Shown: positions 1-13,130 of the stretch, one piece after another
Position numbering within the stretch: position 1 is the first letter of the stretch
Layout of the letters: every line of letters starts with the position of its first letter
DNA from: Onchocerca volvulus
Taxonomy: Eukaryota > Nematoda > Chromadorea > Rhabditida > Onchocercidae
Length of the DNA stretch: 64,000 nt
Reading direction: 5' to 3'
NCBI GenBank assembly: GCA_000499405.2
Contig: HG738137.1
Span: 22,096,603 to 22,160,602 of the forward strand
Made by a program: the position numbers and the translations under genes
Notes under the pieces: model-generated
Told to the model about the DNA's origin: nothing
The model's input: the letters and a program-made list of their open reading frames with translations, nothing else
The model's database searches: none

Positions 1-3000
1 AATGGTTTGGCAGCCAACTTGACATTGTCACCGAAGAAGTAAAAAAACTTGAACAGTTTTCTTTCAACTTACTCACTTATTTGAAGTTATAAAAAGAGCT
101 AAAAGGCTATAAACAATATGTATAAACAGCAGATAGATTGTTTTAACTTTAATTGTTCTTTTTAAATGTCATTAATTTACTCACACAACTCAACAAATAA
201 CAACGAAATAAATTAATTATAAAGAAAGCTTGTATGTTCTTACTTATTCATATCGCACCTGACGTTGTTTTTCTTTTTTTTTCAAATTAATTTCAAAATA
301 AAGATTTGAAACAAATGCCTGGGCTTCCGCTTTAATAAGAATATCCGAGAATTTTTATTTTTAATCATTTAATTATGCTAAGTTATTTTAATTTATTGGT
401 TTTTAAAAGTAAGTGAAGCATGAAATAAGCAATACACTGATTGTGTTTAAGATTTTTTAGCATCTACAAATAAATAAAGGAATGGAGAACTTTATATTTT
501 TCAATCCTTACTTCTGAGGGTTGAAATAAGGGATGAGACATCAAATAATTTTCTGCCACAAAGTTGAAACAAAAGGTGGAACATGAAAATGTGTTTTTAA
601 GACTGAACGATGAATGTCAATTTTTAGACTTTCATTGTGATTAAAAAGCTTTCAAAGATATTGTGAAGCCTGACCTTTTGTTAGAATTGTATTCAGTTTT
701 GCCAGGCAATTCAATTAAACTTGTATTGAAAGTGATTTTTAAATATAATTTGCCTTTAAAACATCATTATTTGTTGACACATGAAAAACTTTGTTTATCT
801 ACTTTGAATGGTCTGCTTATTTTTCACTTGTCTAACTGACTTACTTAGAATTACTGAACTTAGAATTAAATAAGTTAATTAGATAAGCAGACCATTTGAA
901 TTTGAAGTGTTCTTTTTTGTTGTTTGTGTCACCAAAGTTCAAGCTTTTCCAGGAATCTTTTATTTCTCTCATTATCCTATAATCAGCCTTTTATTACTCT
1001 ATTATTGCAGAAAATCCCACTGCTTTTTCTTCGTCTCCAAGGATTTTTTCATTTCAGTTCTGCTGCAAACAGTTCATATCTTTCAGTTTTGTCACATTTT
1101 ATGGAATCATCAGTATTCTCTTTCCAATATGACAAATTGTGCTGATGAGACGTTAAAGATTATTGGTTTAAAAATGCTCATATGAAAGTTATCAAGCATG
1201 ATATATCTATCCCAACTCTCTCTGAGGGACAAAACTAAATATTCTTGAAGGAAAATTTAAAATGTATTCCCAATTCAAATCAGCAGGATATTCCTTTCAG
1301 TTTTTTGTTTCTTTCTAGCTCACGCTTGCAAAACTTTAAAAAGCTTCAGAATTATTGAAAAGAAGAAGTACAAATTAATTGAAATCATCATTAATCATTG
1401 AACTATTATTGCCAATGACAGTGAATTAGAGAGAAATAAAAGGAAGCGATACGACTTATTTTGCTCAGTTGCTTTCTGCTAGCTTTTTCCTTTGTAGAAA
1501 AAACTTTTCGTAATGAAACTTTGTAATCTCCAAGAGATGGAAATGAAGGAGAAAATGCAGATTAAATCTTTAAATTGACTTTAAAAATCCCTATAAATGT
1601 CTAATGTTGTATAGTGTTTAACTTTAATGACTATCAGCTGCTTTCTCCTTCGTCACAACCAACCACCTGACACGTTGGCCCATGACAAATCGCTAGAAAT
1701 CTTTTATCTTGTTTGAAAATAGACCAATTAAAGATGTTTGAGAAACTTTCTGTCTTTAGATGATTGTGTGAATGATAACTGATATTGTGCCATTCGGAAT
1801 AATTCTCGATATTTCCTGTTTCATGCTTCAGCCATGAAATGTGTACTTTTTACAGTGACCTCTTATACTTACGCCTTCCCGTCTCCTTCTCAAATTCCTA
1901 TGTCTCCCTAAACCTGGGAGATTTTTAATTAAGAAAGGCGGTGCATGCCACATAAATCATGGTTGGGAACTACATAAATAATCCTCGACTTATTTTTGCC
2001 ATTTTGTCAGTGCCAATATTTATGCTTGACGAACTTGTTGAGCTGACATCAAACTTCCATTCTTGAAAGTTTTTATCTTATTCTATAATATTTTTATGCT
2101 CTTTAAGGCACGAAATCAATAGGTTTTGGATCAAATGATCTTGCCATATTTATAAGTAACTTTGGTTTCCCAGCTAGAAATTACTTTGAAATTTAATTGT
2201 AATAAACATTGCAGATAATTTAGTCATTATATTATTGAAGTAAAATATTTGGATTACACAACTTGGCAAATAGCTGGCTTCTTTTTTGCACAAATCTTTT
2301 TATCAGACTCTAGTTACTAAGCTGATTCCTAATCACTGATTAAGTCGTAGAGAAAATAACAAAAATGGAATCAATGAAGTTGTTACAATGATAAATTAGT
2401 GTTTATCGCCTGACAAAACGAAATGTTTGCAAGTTCAGGAATATTCTAGGCTTCAAATCTATGGTATTCAAAATAGTCTAAGGTTGAACAATACTATGGA
2501 TGTTATTATTTTATTTTGTTTTGTTTCTAATTAAATTAAATTTTGGTTAAAATTTCAGCTCACTTTTGGAAAGCCCATTAAACTAACTCAAGCTAACTCC
2601 TCTATACTCAAATTATTTTTCACTCTAGCTATCCTTAATACAATGTCATCTCTGCATACTTAATTTTACCAAATTTCTGGATCAAAGAAGCTAAGTGCTC
2701 GCTGAATTAAGGGCTAACAGAAGATCATCAAGACTGCCTAGGATGACAGTCCTCTGAATATACTGTTCATGCTGAAAGGTCAAAGACATCATCTTCGTGT
2801 CACGGATGATCTTCATCAATAAGCTTTTCAAACCCAAATCCAATTTACGAGACCTTCAAAGAGATGATGCACTTGTATAATGAAAAGTACATCTTTAGAA
2901 AATCTAGTGCATCGGATTCTAGTCTGCTGAACTTAGAAGTCTTATTCACTTGCGAGATCTTGCGAACTTATCAGTAGTCATAAATGAAAAGCCACATATC

Positions 3001-6000
3001 TAATCAAATTTTAAAAAAATGAGCAACTTAAAATAATTTCTGTAGCTGAGCATCTTATTTTGTAGTGACCATTTGGTCGCAATATTTTAGATTTCCGAAC
3101 TATCGATTCAGTGAATTTGCTAAACTTAAACAACTCTGAAAAGTTCAATTGGATATGTGTTGCCTTACTGGAAAAAAAAAGTTCACTTAACTTTTTTCCT
3201 GAAAGCCATCAATATAATATTTATTATTTTTTCGATGACATTCAAGATTGTATGCTTAAGATCCCAAGTTCATCTGTATATCATGATCTAGTGTTAAGCA
3301 CTGATCAAATAAACGATCACTGACGTAGTCTGAATGATAAGGACAGGAAGTTCGGGAAACTACTGTTGGAAATTATTTGAATCCTTTTGGAAGATATCTT
3401 AAGAAGATTATTTGGGAGAGCTTGATATAGTTATTTGAAAGATGTAGAACGACTGCGGAAAAGGTTTAATGGCAAACATTTTATTGTTAATTATAAGCTT
3501 CGCGAATAACAAAATTATGATATTATAGCGTGATTAATAAGAATAAAAATAAAGGTTATATAAAGGAGGTAGGAGCATGAAAATAATAAAATTTTGTGAG
3601 TTGAGCGTTAATCCAGAAGAAGTGTTGTTGTTGGTCCAGAAAATATTGTTGACAATTAGTCTTGTCAGTAACAGACTGTTTTATACAAAGAAATTCAAAT
3701 TTCGACATTAAACAAAGAGATTAAAAAAAAAATAAGTGTTATTGGTGCGAGACAATGTAAACAAGAAGCGCAAATTGCCAATATTTGAATTTCCTTAACA
3801 ATATAAACTAACATAATTTCCTTGACAACATATACTAATATAACTAATTTCGATTTTCCGACAACTAAGTAATTTTTTCAAATAAATATAAGTTAGAAAT
3901 TTATTACTTCATCCAATTTATTATTCGCTTCGACAATTCTGACTGAAATTGGAAATGGATTTGCCAAGGATATGATCAGGAGAGTGCAGTTATGCATGCA
4001 TTGCTTTATATATTCTATAAATTTAAAATGTGAGCCAAAAAAATGGCTTTAATTCCAGCTGATTTCATTTGATGTCTGAAATTGCATTTCCTGTTAGAAA
4101 CACCAGGTCTGACCTTTTCTGCTTTAAATTGATATTTTTTTAATAACTGAGTCAATGAATTTTTCAATCAAAAAAACTGACATCCATTAGAGAATTGCTA
4201 TGATGCATGCTTATATTTGAGATTATACTTGGTCTGCTGCAAAACACAGTTTGACTAGTAATTTCTCATAAACAAATTGATTTTCTCAGTAATAGGGAGA
4301 ATTAAAAACTACAAAAGATTCAATAATAGTAGCAAATTCAAAAGTTATCGTGGGAACCAAAATTGATTTCTGGATGTCTGTGAAGCATTCATCTATCCAT
4401 TCAACATTTCATTTTCTCCTTTGTATTATTCATGAATGGAGTGTGCAGGCAAGTTATAGATCAAATTTGTAATGAAGATTGAAACAAACTAATGTCTAAA
4501 CTATTGCGAGTTTTATGCTTTAACTCTGTCAGAAAATTATTTTTCTTCATATTGCTTTTTTTTTTATTTTCCTTTGATTTTATGATATACTAAACAATTT
4601 CAAGAAAAAGAGAAGATTTGATCTTTACTTCATTTCAAATAAATTTCAAGATATGTTTAAATTATCCACGTGACTGCTCCCACAGAACCGAATTCACTAA
4701 GAGTTTCATTCATTAAAAAGCATTAAAATCTGCATTAATTTTTCAATATGGTTTGTTGATCAGAATATTCGAGAGATCTGTATTTGATGCAATAAAAGCT
4801 GTGTGATTTATTGTGATCATTTTAGAGGAAGAAGGAGGAGAGAGTAGGAATAAGATGAATTAAGTGAAGTTGGGATAAAGCATCAAAATCCAAGAGAATC
4901 AAGAATGTGTTTATCATCTTCCTCTTCAACAGGTTTATATCCTTTACTCCTTCTTTTATCTATCAAACTTTTTCTTTGAAAAAATAGTAAATAATACAAA
5001 TGAATAACATTTATATAATATTGCAGTAGAAAAATTCTGCATGTGAGTGAAGAAAGCTCGTTGGTACTGTACTAATAGTTGTTGCAAAAAGTGGATAGTT
5101 TTGTTATAGCGGAGTGATAAACAAAACTTAGATGAGTTAGGAAGTTCGATATTATTGCTCATTGTTACTTTTTTTAACAGCTGACATCATATCCATTTGT
5201 TACGATTTGTTATCGTTGTATTATCATTATCAGTACATTTGCAAACATGAGCAGTAACATGTTTAGTGCATGTAATTGCAGATGCGAGAATTTGAAACTG
5301 TCAAAAGTTACTTGTGAAATTTTTCACAGTCACAAAAGTTTCAATTCATCATTTATAAATAAATTTAATCAAAAAAAAAAAAAAGAAAAAAAATAGAAAT
5401 GAATGAAGCCGTCAATGTTTATGAATGAGATATGATTAAATGCTGGTATGCATTATTTACAAAACTAAATAGAATATTTTTTCTTTCCTTAGTTCATTTT
5501 TTAATTATTTTTATATTAGTTCCTTAATATCAGCTTGATATTCCTCATTTTTTTCTATGATAATATTCTTGTGATTAACCGAACGCTATGCTCCAAAACT
5601 CAGTGAATGCAGTAGGATGGAAGTTACAATCATTGATCTATTTATTATCATTAGATAATATCATCATGCATATCACTCGCATAAGCAGCCGTTAATACTG
5701 GAATCTGCGTTGCTCAAAATGAAACAGATCTTTTATGAAATGATATTGATCTACAATGATCAATACCAAAAAAGAAATGATTGACATTTGATTGTAGTCA
5801 TCAGAATATCTTTCCAGTAAAATAAGCAATTCTATGATTCTCATCAGAGTTGTGAGAACAACTCGAAATATAAATATTTATGTTAGTTCTAAAACATTAA
5901 TTTTTTAGAAGAGGCTGACAAGTCATTGCTTACTTTAGATTATTTTGGCAATGTGATTGATTCTCATTAGTCATCTTTAATTAGCAAAAAATATTTGTTA

Positions 6001-6514
6001 GTTCCTTATTATGATATTAATTGGCATAAGCAGTATATCACATATGATACTATGCCTTTCCATATGAATTCTGTTTATTTTGAATAAATAGGAGAATGAT
6101 GACTTTTTGAAATAGAATTAATATATTTCGTCTTGAAATCTAACTTAAGAGCATATTATTTTAGAAAAAGATTCGTTAACAAATTCTGCAAAGATTAAAA
6201 TAGTCTTTAAATCTCCGGTATCTTAGCTCAAAAAATTATTTCAATTTCCGCAAACTTTTTTCTGCACCTTCGATTTATTCTCTCGAGAATACACACCATA
6301 TCATGGTAAAATGTATAAAATACGATTATGGAAGTCATCCATATAATTTGATTTGAAAATAATTCATCGATTCAGTTTTTAAATTTTAAATATCAGAAAT
6401 TTTGGCGAGAAATGTATCTATCATGCAATATGCATTTTTGAAGAAAATTGCTATAAGGCGCGTTAAAATATGATCTCCTCTTAGCATTTAAGCGACAGGA
6501 CAGTTTTTCACAAG
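1..6514. other. Non-coding spacer upstream of the GPCR gene
   Basis: No exon chain with splice sites and protein-like composition was found on either strand. Open frames here (for example 907-1185 +) are short, rich in Phe/Tyr/Lys/Ile codons as expected from AT-rich DNA, and have no motif. A foldback repeat sits at about 807-896. A stretch around 2805-3320 has scattered open frames in changing phases that could be decayed coding DNA, but no family was recognised. The last few hundred bases should hold the GPCR promoter and 5' UTR; no core element can be called by eye. Confidence 0.6.
807..896. repeat. Foldback (inverted) repeat, about 90 bp
   Basis: Positions 807-820 (AATGGTCTGCTTAT) and 883-896 (ATAAGCAGACCATT) are a perfect 14-base inverted pair. 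The match continues inward imperfectly (about 829-843 against 867-881), giving a long imperfect hairpin. The loop contains the direct repeat ACTTAGAATTA twice. It may be a small foldback or MITE-type element or a structured regulatory sequence; function is unknown. Confidence 0.6.
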
Positions 6515-9500
6515 ATGACTAACAATAATACCTGTCTGGACATGAATGCGGAATTATGGCGGAATAGTGGCGATTGGAGTACTCAGTCATCTACCGTATT
6601 CATCTTCGTTTTTTTTTACGGAGCAATTATCCTGATCGGTATAGTGGGCAACCTGTGCGTCATACTGGCCATATCTAGGACCAGGTATTACTTCATTTTC
6701 CCGTATCTGTTCCTTAATAATAACCTATCGGTTTGAACATCTTGATATGGACTTCAAAAGTCTGATATCAAACGGATTATCGGCATTTACAAAATATCTG
6801 TCTTGTTAAAAAACTAATAAACAAAACAAAAACTATAAAATAAAGCTAAAGTGATGATTTTTTTTTTCACCAATTCCAGTGGAGAATGTATCTATTATGA
6901 ATTATTGATTAAGATTTAGCAGCTAGAAATTTCAAATCTTAGAGATATTGCACATTTGAAGGAAACTTTCCTAACACTGGAGTGCCATTATAATGTTTAA
7001 CAAAGATATATATTAATTATAATTATAATGCAATATTTTGCAATTATTGTAAAGAGCAACGTAATTTGCGAGATTTGATGATTCGATGGATGATTTCCGA
7101 TTCTATTTGATCCATGATCAGTGAAAGTAGGGCATTTTGCTAATCAATAAATTAATCGGATCTAACCTATGTAAATATTTCAGGACACTGCAAACAATAC
7201 CCAATATGTTCATTTTTTCGTTGAGCTGTTCCGACGTTGTTGTATGTTTTACTTCAGCGACAATAACGCCGATCACGGCATTCAAAAAAGAGTGGATCTT
7301 CGGTGCTGTACTCTGCTCGATAGCTCCGTTTATTGCTGTTTGTTGCTTTTCTTATAGCAATTTATCTCATTCGTTGAGAAAAAAAAAGAGAAAAGAAATT
7401 TTGACTGAACTGATTTTTCCACAGAGTTATTATCAAAATTAAAAGAAGATCGAACAGAGACAGCATCAAGCGTTGGCTAAGGAAAATGGGAATCTTTTGG
7501 CACTTGCATAAGGAACCATAGAAAAGCCTTAAAGTTGAAATAAAATTAATATCAGGAAACAGGCTAAACTCAAAGTAAATTCAAATTAAACATTTATATT
7601 AAATTTCTTTCATAGTTTTCGTTTTCCCCGAGAATGTTCCCATGGCTTTTTCAACAGATCCACTTTGAACATGTAGCTCGAAAATTACATTCTGCTGGGA
7701 AAAAATAATTTTAAAGTATCGATATTTGAATATCTATTATGGATATAATTAAAAGCTACGTATTTTTTTTTAATCTTTCAAGAATCTAATTCCATAAATT
7801 TCAATGAATTATAAACATGGATATGCAATTTACACTTGTTTTGAAATTTAGAAAAGCTATGCCAATATGGAAAAAACAAATTTCTAGGGCACTTCACTGT
7901 GCTTCTCCACGTTTACTCTCTCAGCAATCTCAGTGGATCGTTTTTTGCTCATCTATTTTCCGACTAGAAAAGCTTTTTCCAGGCTTCAAGCATTAATCGT
8001 AATTATGGTGAGCGGATGCTATAAATTTGTTTTTCTTCAGTTTTTAAATAAATTGAATTCCCAACTTGCAGCTTATTGACAAGTGCTTTAATGAAAGGCA
8101 TTAGAGACATAAAAGAAGAAAATTGGAAAATTATCTGCTTCATTGAAATTATCCAATCGATAAATGTTGCACATCAACAAATCAATAAATTACCAAATTG
8201 CCAAATACTAAATGAATTATTAGCAGATTTTAGACTGACACATGGAATAAATAGCATTGTCTGAAATAAACAAAGCTATTACTTTCTTATTTGCTACAAT
8301 AATATGACGGTACAAATCATCACATAAACTTTTTTCATTTTGAAATTTCTAGTTATTTCGATCAAAATGTAGTAGAGATCTTTTAAATTTCTTTGAAATT
8401 CTTTTTAGATTTTAAGCTTATCAGCGACTTTTATGTTGAGGAATAGCAATGAACATTAAGAAGTATGCTAAATTCGCATATTTCAATCAAATGAATTTCA
8501 AATTAATCCTTAACTGAAAAGTAAAATTTGTAGGTAATATGCATATTATCCACTTCATTATCAGCACCAGTAATATTCAAGCAAAAGCTCAAAACATATG
8601 CTAATTATTGTGGCCAATTCTGCACCGAAGAATGGGGTATGGACCAAAGTGGTAGACGAATTTATGGGTCTATAATGCTCAGTGTACAATTTGTCGTACC
8701 TTTAATGATTATCACTTTCTGTTACACCGCTATCTCCTTCAAATTAGGCAAGGTGATGTTATTCAATTACTCGGCGTTTTTAATACTGAGCAATATTTGT
8801 CGCATGTCATCTATGATAAATATCTACGCATGTCTCACCTGAAACGAATGTTATGCTACAATATCAATCTTATTTTCATTTTGTTTGTCAAATCATATCA
8901 TTATCAATAATTTCTTTTTTATCTCTATCATTGACCTCTACTTACTTATTGCAAAAAGCGCAGTTTTTGTTTGCATAAAAATAAATATGTTCGGTGATTT
9001 GATAGAGATATTTTTAAAATAAATTGCCCTTTAAGATGAATTATTTTTTTAAAAGCTGCGCAAGGCTTTTGCATTAATTATTAATTGTTAGTCTCGGGAT
9101 GAGCTATGGAATGGCAAAAAGTGTAAAATACAGTTAATTAATATATTAACTTAAAATATTGCAGGGTATACTACAAAGAAAATTGAGACAACAGAATGAG
9201 TGGCAGCTGGGAATGAGCGATCAGGCTCGTTTATTTTTTATTCACTTTCAAAAATATAATTCGATCAGAAGTTCTCTGGTTGAGAAAAATCTACTTTTTC
9301 ATTTAAAAAGCTGTTTTCACATGAGGTAGATGACATTAATATGCGATTTTAAATGTAGCATCCGACTCAATCAGGGCATTGATGGATAGGATGGTTGAAG
9401 TGCTGTGTACATAATGTGCGTGAACATGGTTGCAAGAAATGATCCTGGGCTCTTTTGATCCCTTTCGATAAAACTATCTTCATTGGGCACATTTAAATCG

Positions 9501-10413
9501 AAATGAAGCTGAAATGAAGCTGATTCATTGGTTTTCTGAAAAACATCCTTCATTACGTTTTTTTACAAGCGCAAAAAAGAAAGAGAAATCCAATTAATTA
9601 TTCTTTTTGTTTGGGAAAAGGAAGTCAGTGGAAAGTAATTTATTATGAAGGAAGAGATAGCATCAAGCCAAGCTAGCATTTTACTTCCTTCCCACTAAGC
9701 TTCCTCAAACGAATGCTTTCATGAAGCAAATTAATGAAAGCAATGAAGCCAAGTTTTCTTGCATGAACTATCTCGATATTTCCAGCATCGAGCGGCCATA
9801 AAGCGCAGACAGCGGACAAATCGCATGCTAATTGGCATGGTGGTTGCATTTTCTGCAAGTTGGTTCTTCAGCGTGCTATTTAATATTCTCAGGGACTACG
9901 ATTGTTTACCGCAATGGTGCCAACATCAGCAATACTTTTTCGGGATTGCAACACATTGTATCGCCATGTCCTCAACTGTCAGTGTGTTTCTGTTGGTGCT
10001 AAAGACGAAATAATTTGTGACTGTTGAGCGAAATACTGGATAAAATTTCCTTATCTAAATACTAACCGATTAAAGTTAAATTAGAATTTCCATCATTTTG
10101 CAGAAAAAGCCACTGAAATAATCCTAAATTTTAGAAATATTTCTGAAATCTCTTTGTTTTATTCGTAAAAATCTATAAAGTTCTCAATTATTTACTTGTA
10201 CAATTTCTCAAAAATATTTTGACTTTACAGGTATGGAATCCATTGCTTTATGCAGCTCTAAATTTGCAGTTGCGTGCTGCCTTTCTGCAATTATTACCTA
10301 AATGTGTGAGGCAGCGACAAACTCAGGAAAGTACTACTGTTCATAGCCGCAAACCTTTGCGGGATGATTTTTCAAAAAATAAATTATTGAATTATGACCG
10401 AAGAAGAAGGTGA
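6515..10413 (+). CDS. Neuropeptide Y/F-type G protein-coupled receptor, 7 exons
   Basis: Class A peptide GPCR at the plasma membrane, ligand unknown. Exons 6515-6684, 7184-7337, 7888-8007, 8534-8752, 9165-9228, 9793-9977 and 10231-10413 sum to 1095 bases (364 aa) with phase kept. Seen: an N-terminal sequon at N4, TM1 with GN (N46), TM2 SLSCSD (D74), the TM3 cysteine C101 before a DRF motif (125-127, a DRY variant), loop-2 cysteines 174 and 178, TM5, the cytoplasmic RRQRTNRMLIGMV leading into TM6 (FSASWFF, no CWxP), and TM7 NPLLY (307-311). This pattern is that of the NPY/NPF-like receptors, the npr group in nematodes. Odd points: intron 5 can be read either as GT-AG (used here, giving QAP) or as GC-AG (9224/9786, giving QHRA). 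The tail is short and ends in Arg; a donor-like AAG/GTGATT overlaps the stop, so a further 3' exon is possible. The start is the first ATG of the open frame. Confidence 0.88.
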
Positions 10414-12086
10414 TTACTTTTCTTCCATAGAGTAATACTGATGGTAGTATAAGTTTCTGGATCGAATTGTTAGAGTAAACCAAGTGATTTATTATCACTA
10501 TAGCGACAAGCTATTATCAGTCTGTTTAGCAGCGATTCAGTGATAAAATATTGAAGAAGGCGACATATAAACATTGAAGCCATTCTAAATGATCACCAGT
10601 TAAAAAGCAAGTCATTGGAATATGTTTCATTTGTTCAATGGTCTTACCAAAAATAAATATTTATAGGCATTGGATGATTAATGTAGCTTGTTCTTCAGGT
10701 TTTAGATGATCGATTTATTCCAGAAATTTCTGGAAGCACCACGACAAACCAAGGCATGTGACATAAATTCTATTCTGCTAATGATACAGATGAAATGGAT
10801 GAAACACTAAGCAGATCTCAGTATTTGATTCCAGTGTGAGTGACTTCCAGGCTAAAGCTGATGAACAGATTGAATTTGCCGAATAATGCTTTTCAATGAA
10901 ACTCTGTGGCTATAAATCAATGAATGTCTCAAGTAAACACTGAAATATCTGATTAAATCATCTTTTACTAATATAAATTAATGCAGCACAAAGAACGACG
11001 CCAAAAGATGCTGTACGACACTCGGACTCAACTTTCAGCAGTTCTTAATGTCTCTTAAATCGCCTGTCTTGCCTTAAATCCGGATGACATAGAAAATACG
11101 AATACTAACAAAATTTCTTTTGACAAAGTAAAACATCTTTCTGCAACAGTACTGTTTCTCATCCGACACCTTCCCGACTTACCCAACTACTAAACTCTAC
11201 TAATTTCTGAATTTCATTCAAAGGATTTCAATTTTTATCCATCATTCAAAATACGCAAAGGCAACAAATCATCTGTTGATTCAGCCAGTGTTCAATAATT
11301 CTGCGCTTGCCATTAAATTCTTGTAACATAAAACTTACATTTCTAGATCAATGCTTTCTTTATCAAACATTATCTGTCATTGATGGTAGCATTTTTATAA
11401 TTTAAGAAAGATATATGACGGTTTCAACATTGCATTATAATTGGGAGACTTCAGTGAATTTGCAGAAATATTAAACGAAAAAGAATAAGAAAAAATTAGA
11501 AAAAATGTTAGCAAAAACAATTAATTGCGTTATTTTCAAATAAATGATACGCAAAATCTTTTTCTACAACGAAATATCAACAAAGCCCCTCTTCTGTACT
11601 TATAGTTTGATCATGGATTCTGAAACTCGTTTCTCGTATTGAATTCGGATTAAACCAAATCGCAAGTTATTTTAAATTTAGTTGGTTCAGCAATTAAATC
11701 AAACTATAAATAAAAAACATGGAAGAATCGACTTGCCATTAAGTCTTTCATGCTCTTTCTTTTTCTTCTTCATTGAAACTTAAAACTTTATTCAAATTAG
11801 CAAAAATTATCTTTCTGTAGATTTAAACAGAATTTCAATTATGGATAGCAGATTTGCATAAAGTGTGAATGAAAATTTCAAAAATTTGATTGAACAGAAT
11901 ACTTAAATTCACAAGTAATTCCCAGCAATTATTTTTTGCACATAAAAGAACAGAATATTCACATACAAATCTTCCAGTACATCCATAAAGATTTTGTCAA
12001 ATTAATATAAATTTACAGTTCTTGAAAGAGTAACAGTTGGTAAATTATGAACATATTTTGTACAAACAGTAAAAAAATTAATGTTT

Positions 12087-12117
<31 letters not shown>

Positions 12118-13130
12118 GATAAACACAAACCTTTATATATATATAATGTAATGAGCAGTGAAGATTATAGAGATAAACTTAAAACACATAATACTAAATT
12201 ATCTTGAAATTCTTCACAAATTTTGATGAGCTTCAAAAATTGATAGAACAAGCAAATAATCAAAAAAAATTGTGAATAAATTTAACTAAGAAAGGACTAG
12301 ACTGCATACTTATTCTGAGTAATATATAAAATACTTAAAAAAAAACTCTGGAATAATAGCAATTCCCAAAGTAAGGATACTTTGCATTGGAACCAAGCCT
12401 GTTTTATCGAGTCAGAGCCAAGCTGGATTCAAATATTGCAAAATATGTAGTTCGAAATTTCAGAATTCAATAGTCTTCTTTCCCATTTTACAACTGTCTT
12501 CTTTTTCTTTTTGCAAGACCAAAAAAAAAAAAAATTCTTTTTAAATTTTGTTTCATATATGTATACAAGTTATAATATGAAGATTAGTTTTCGTCACTAA
12601 ATCGCAATCTGAGGAGGATGTGGAAATTCTTTGTGCATTTATTAATTTAACCACAGTTTTCAAATTAATTAATTTTATTTAACGATTTCTTCGAAGCTGT
12701 TTCTTATCTGTTAGGAAAAATTAGATGTCTTATTTTTTTTTTTTTTTTTGAAGAAATTAAATCGATTATGTAGTACAAAAGATGGTTTTACAATGGCACC
12801 GATGAACAAGTAAACCTTTTAGCAAAGATGATGCAATATATGCAGTGATTTTAAAATTGATTAACGTTCTATGAAAATTACACTTACTACAATTTCATAA
12901 TATCTTTTATTAAAATTTAACTGATTATTTGCTGACTGATTGTTTAGAACTACTTTATCGACTAACTCAATCACTAAAAATTAAATTCAAATATTAGACA
13001 ATTTAGGATTGTCGTTAATGTTCAGTTTAAGACTACTAAATATTAAATTTCGAATGACTTTCAGAGTCAGATCTAATCCACAAATCAAGCGGTAAGATTG
13101 ACAAGCATCTGATCATTTCGTTTTTCAAAT
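10414..13130. other. Spacer between convergent GPCR and BPI-like genes
   Basis: It should contain the 3' UTRs of the two convergent genes. No coding exon was recognised with confidence. Short open segments at 10.7-10.9 kb could be an alternative GPCR C-terminal exon but do not join in one clear way. A TA microsatellite lies at 12091-12116 and T-rich tracts near 12.73-12.75 kb. Confidence 0.6.
12091..12116. repeat. (TA)n microsatellite, 13 units
   Basis: Thirteen uninterrupted TA units preceded by CA, in the spacer between the two convergent genes. Shorter TA runs follow near 12136-12145. Confidence 0.95.

Noticed and set aside
907..1185. 92-codon open frame (+)
   Set aside because: Phe/Cys/Ser-rich translation of AT-rich DNA, no splice context or motif; frames of this length are expected by chance in 64 kb at this composition.
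8076..8264. 62-codon open frame (+) inside the GPCR gene
   Set aside because: Lies between exons 3 and 4; the receptor chain joins in phase without it.
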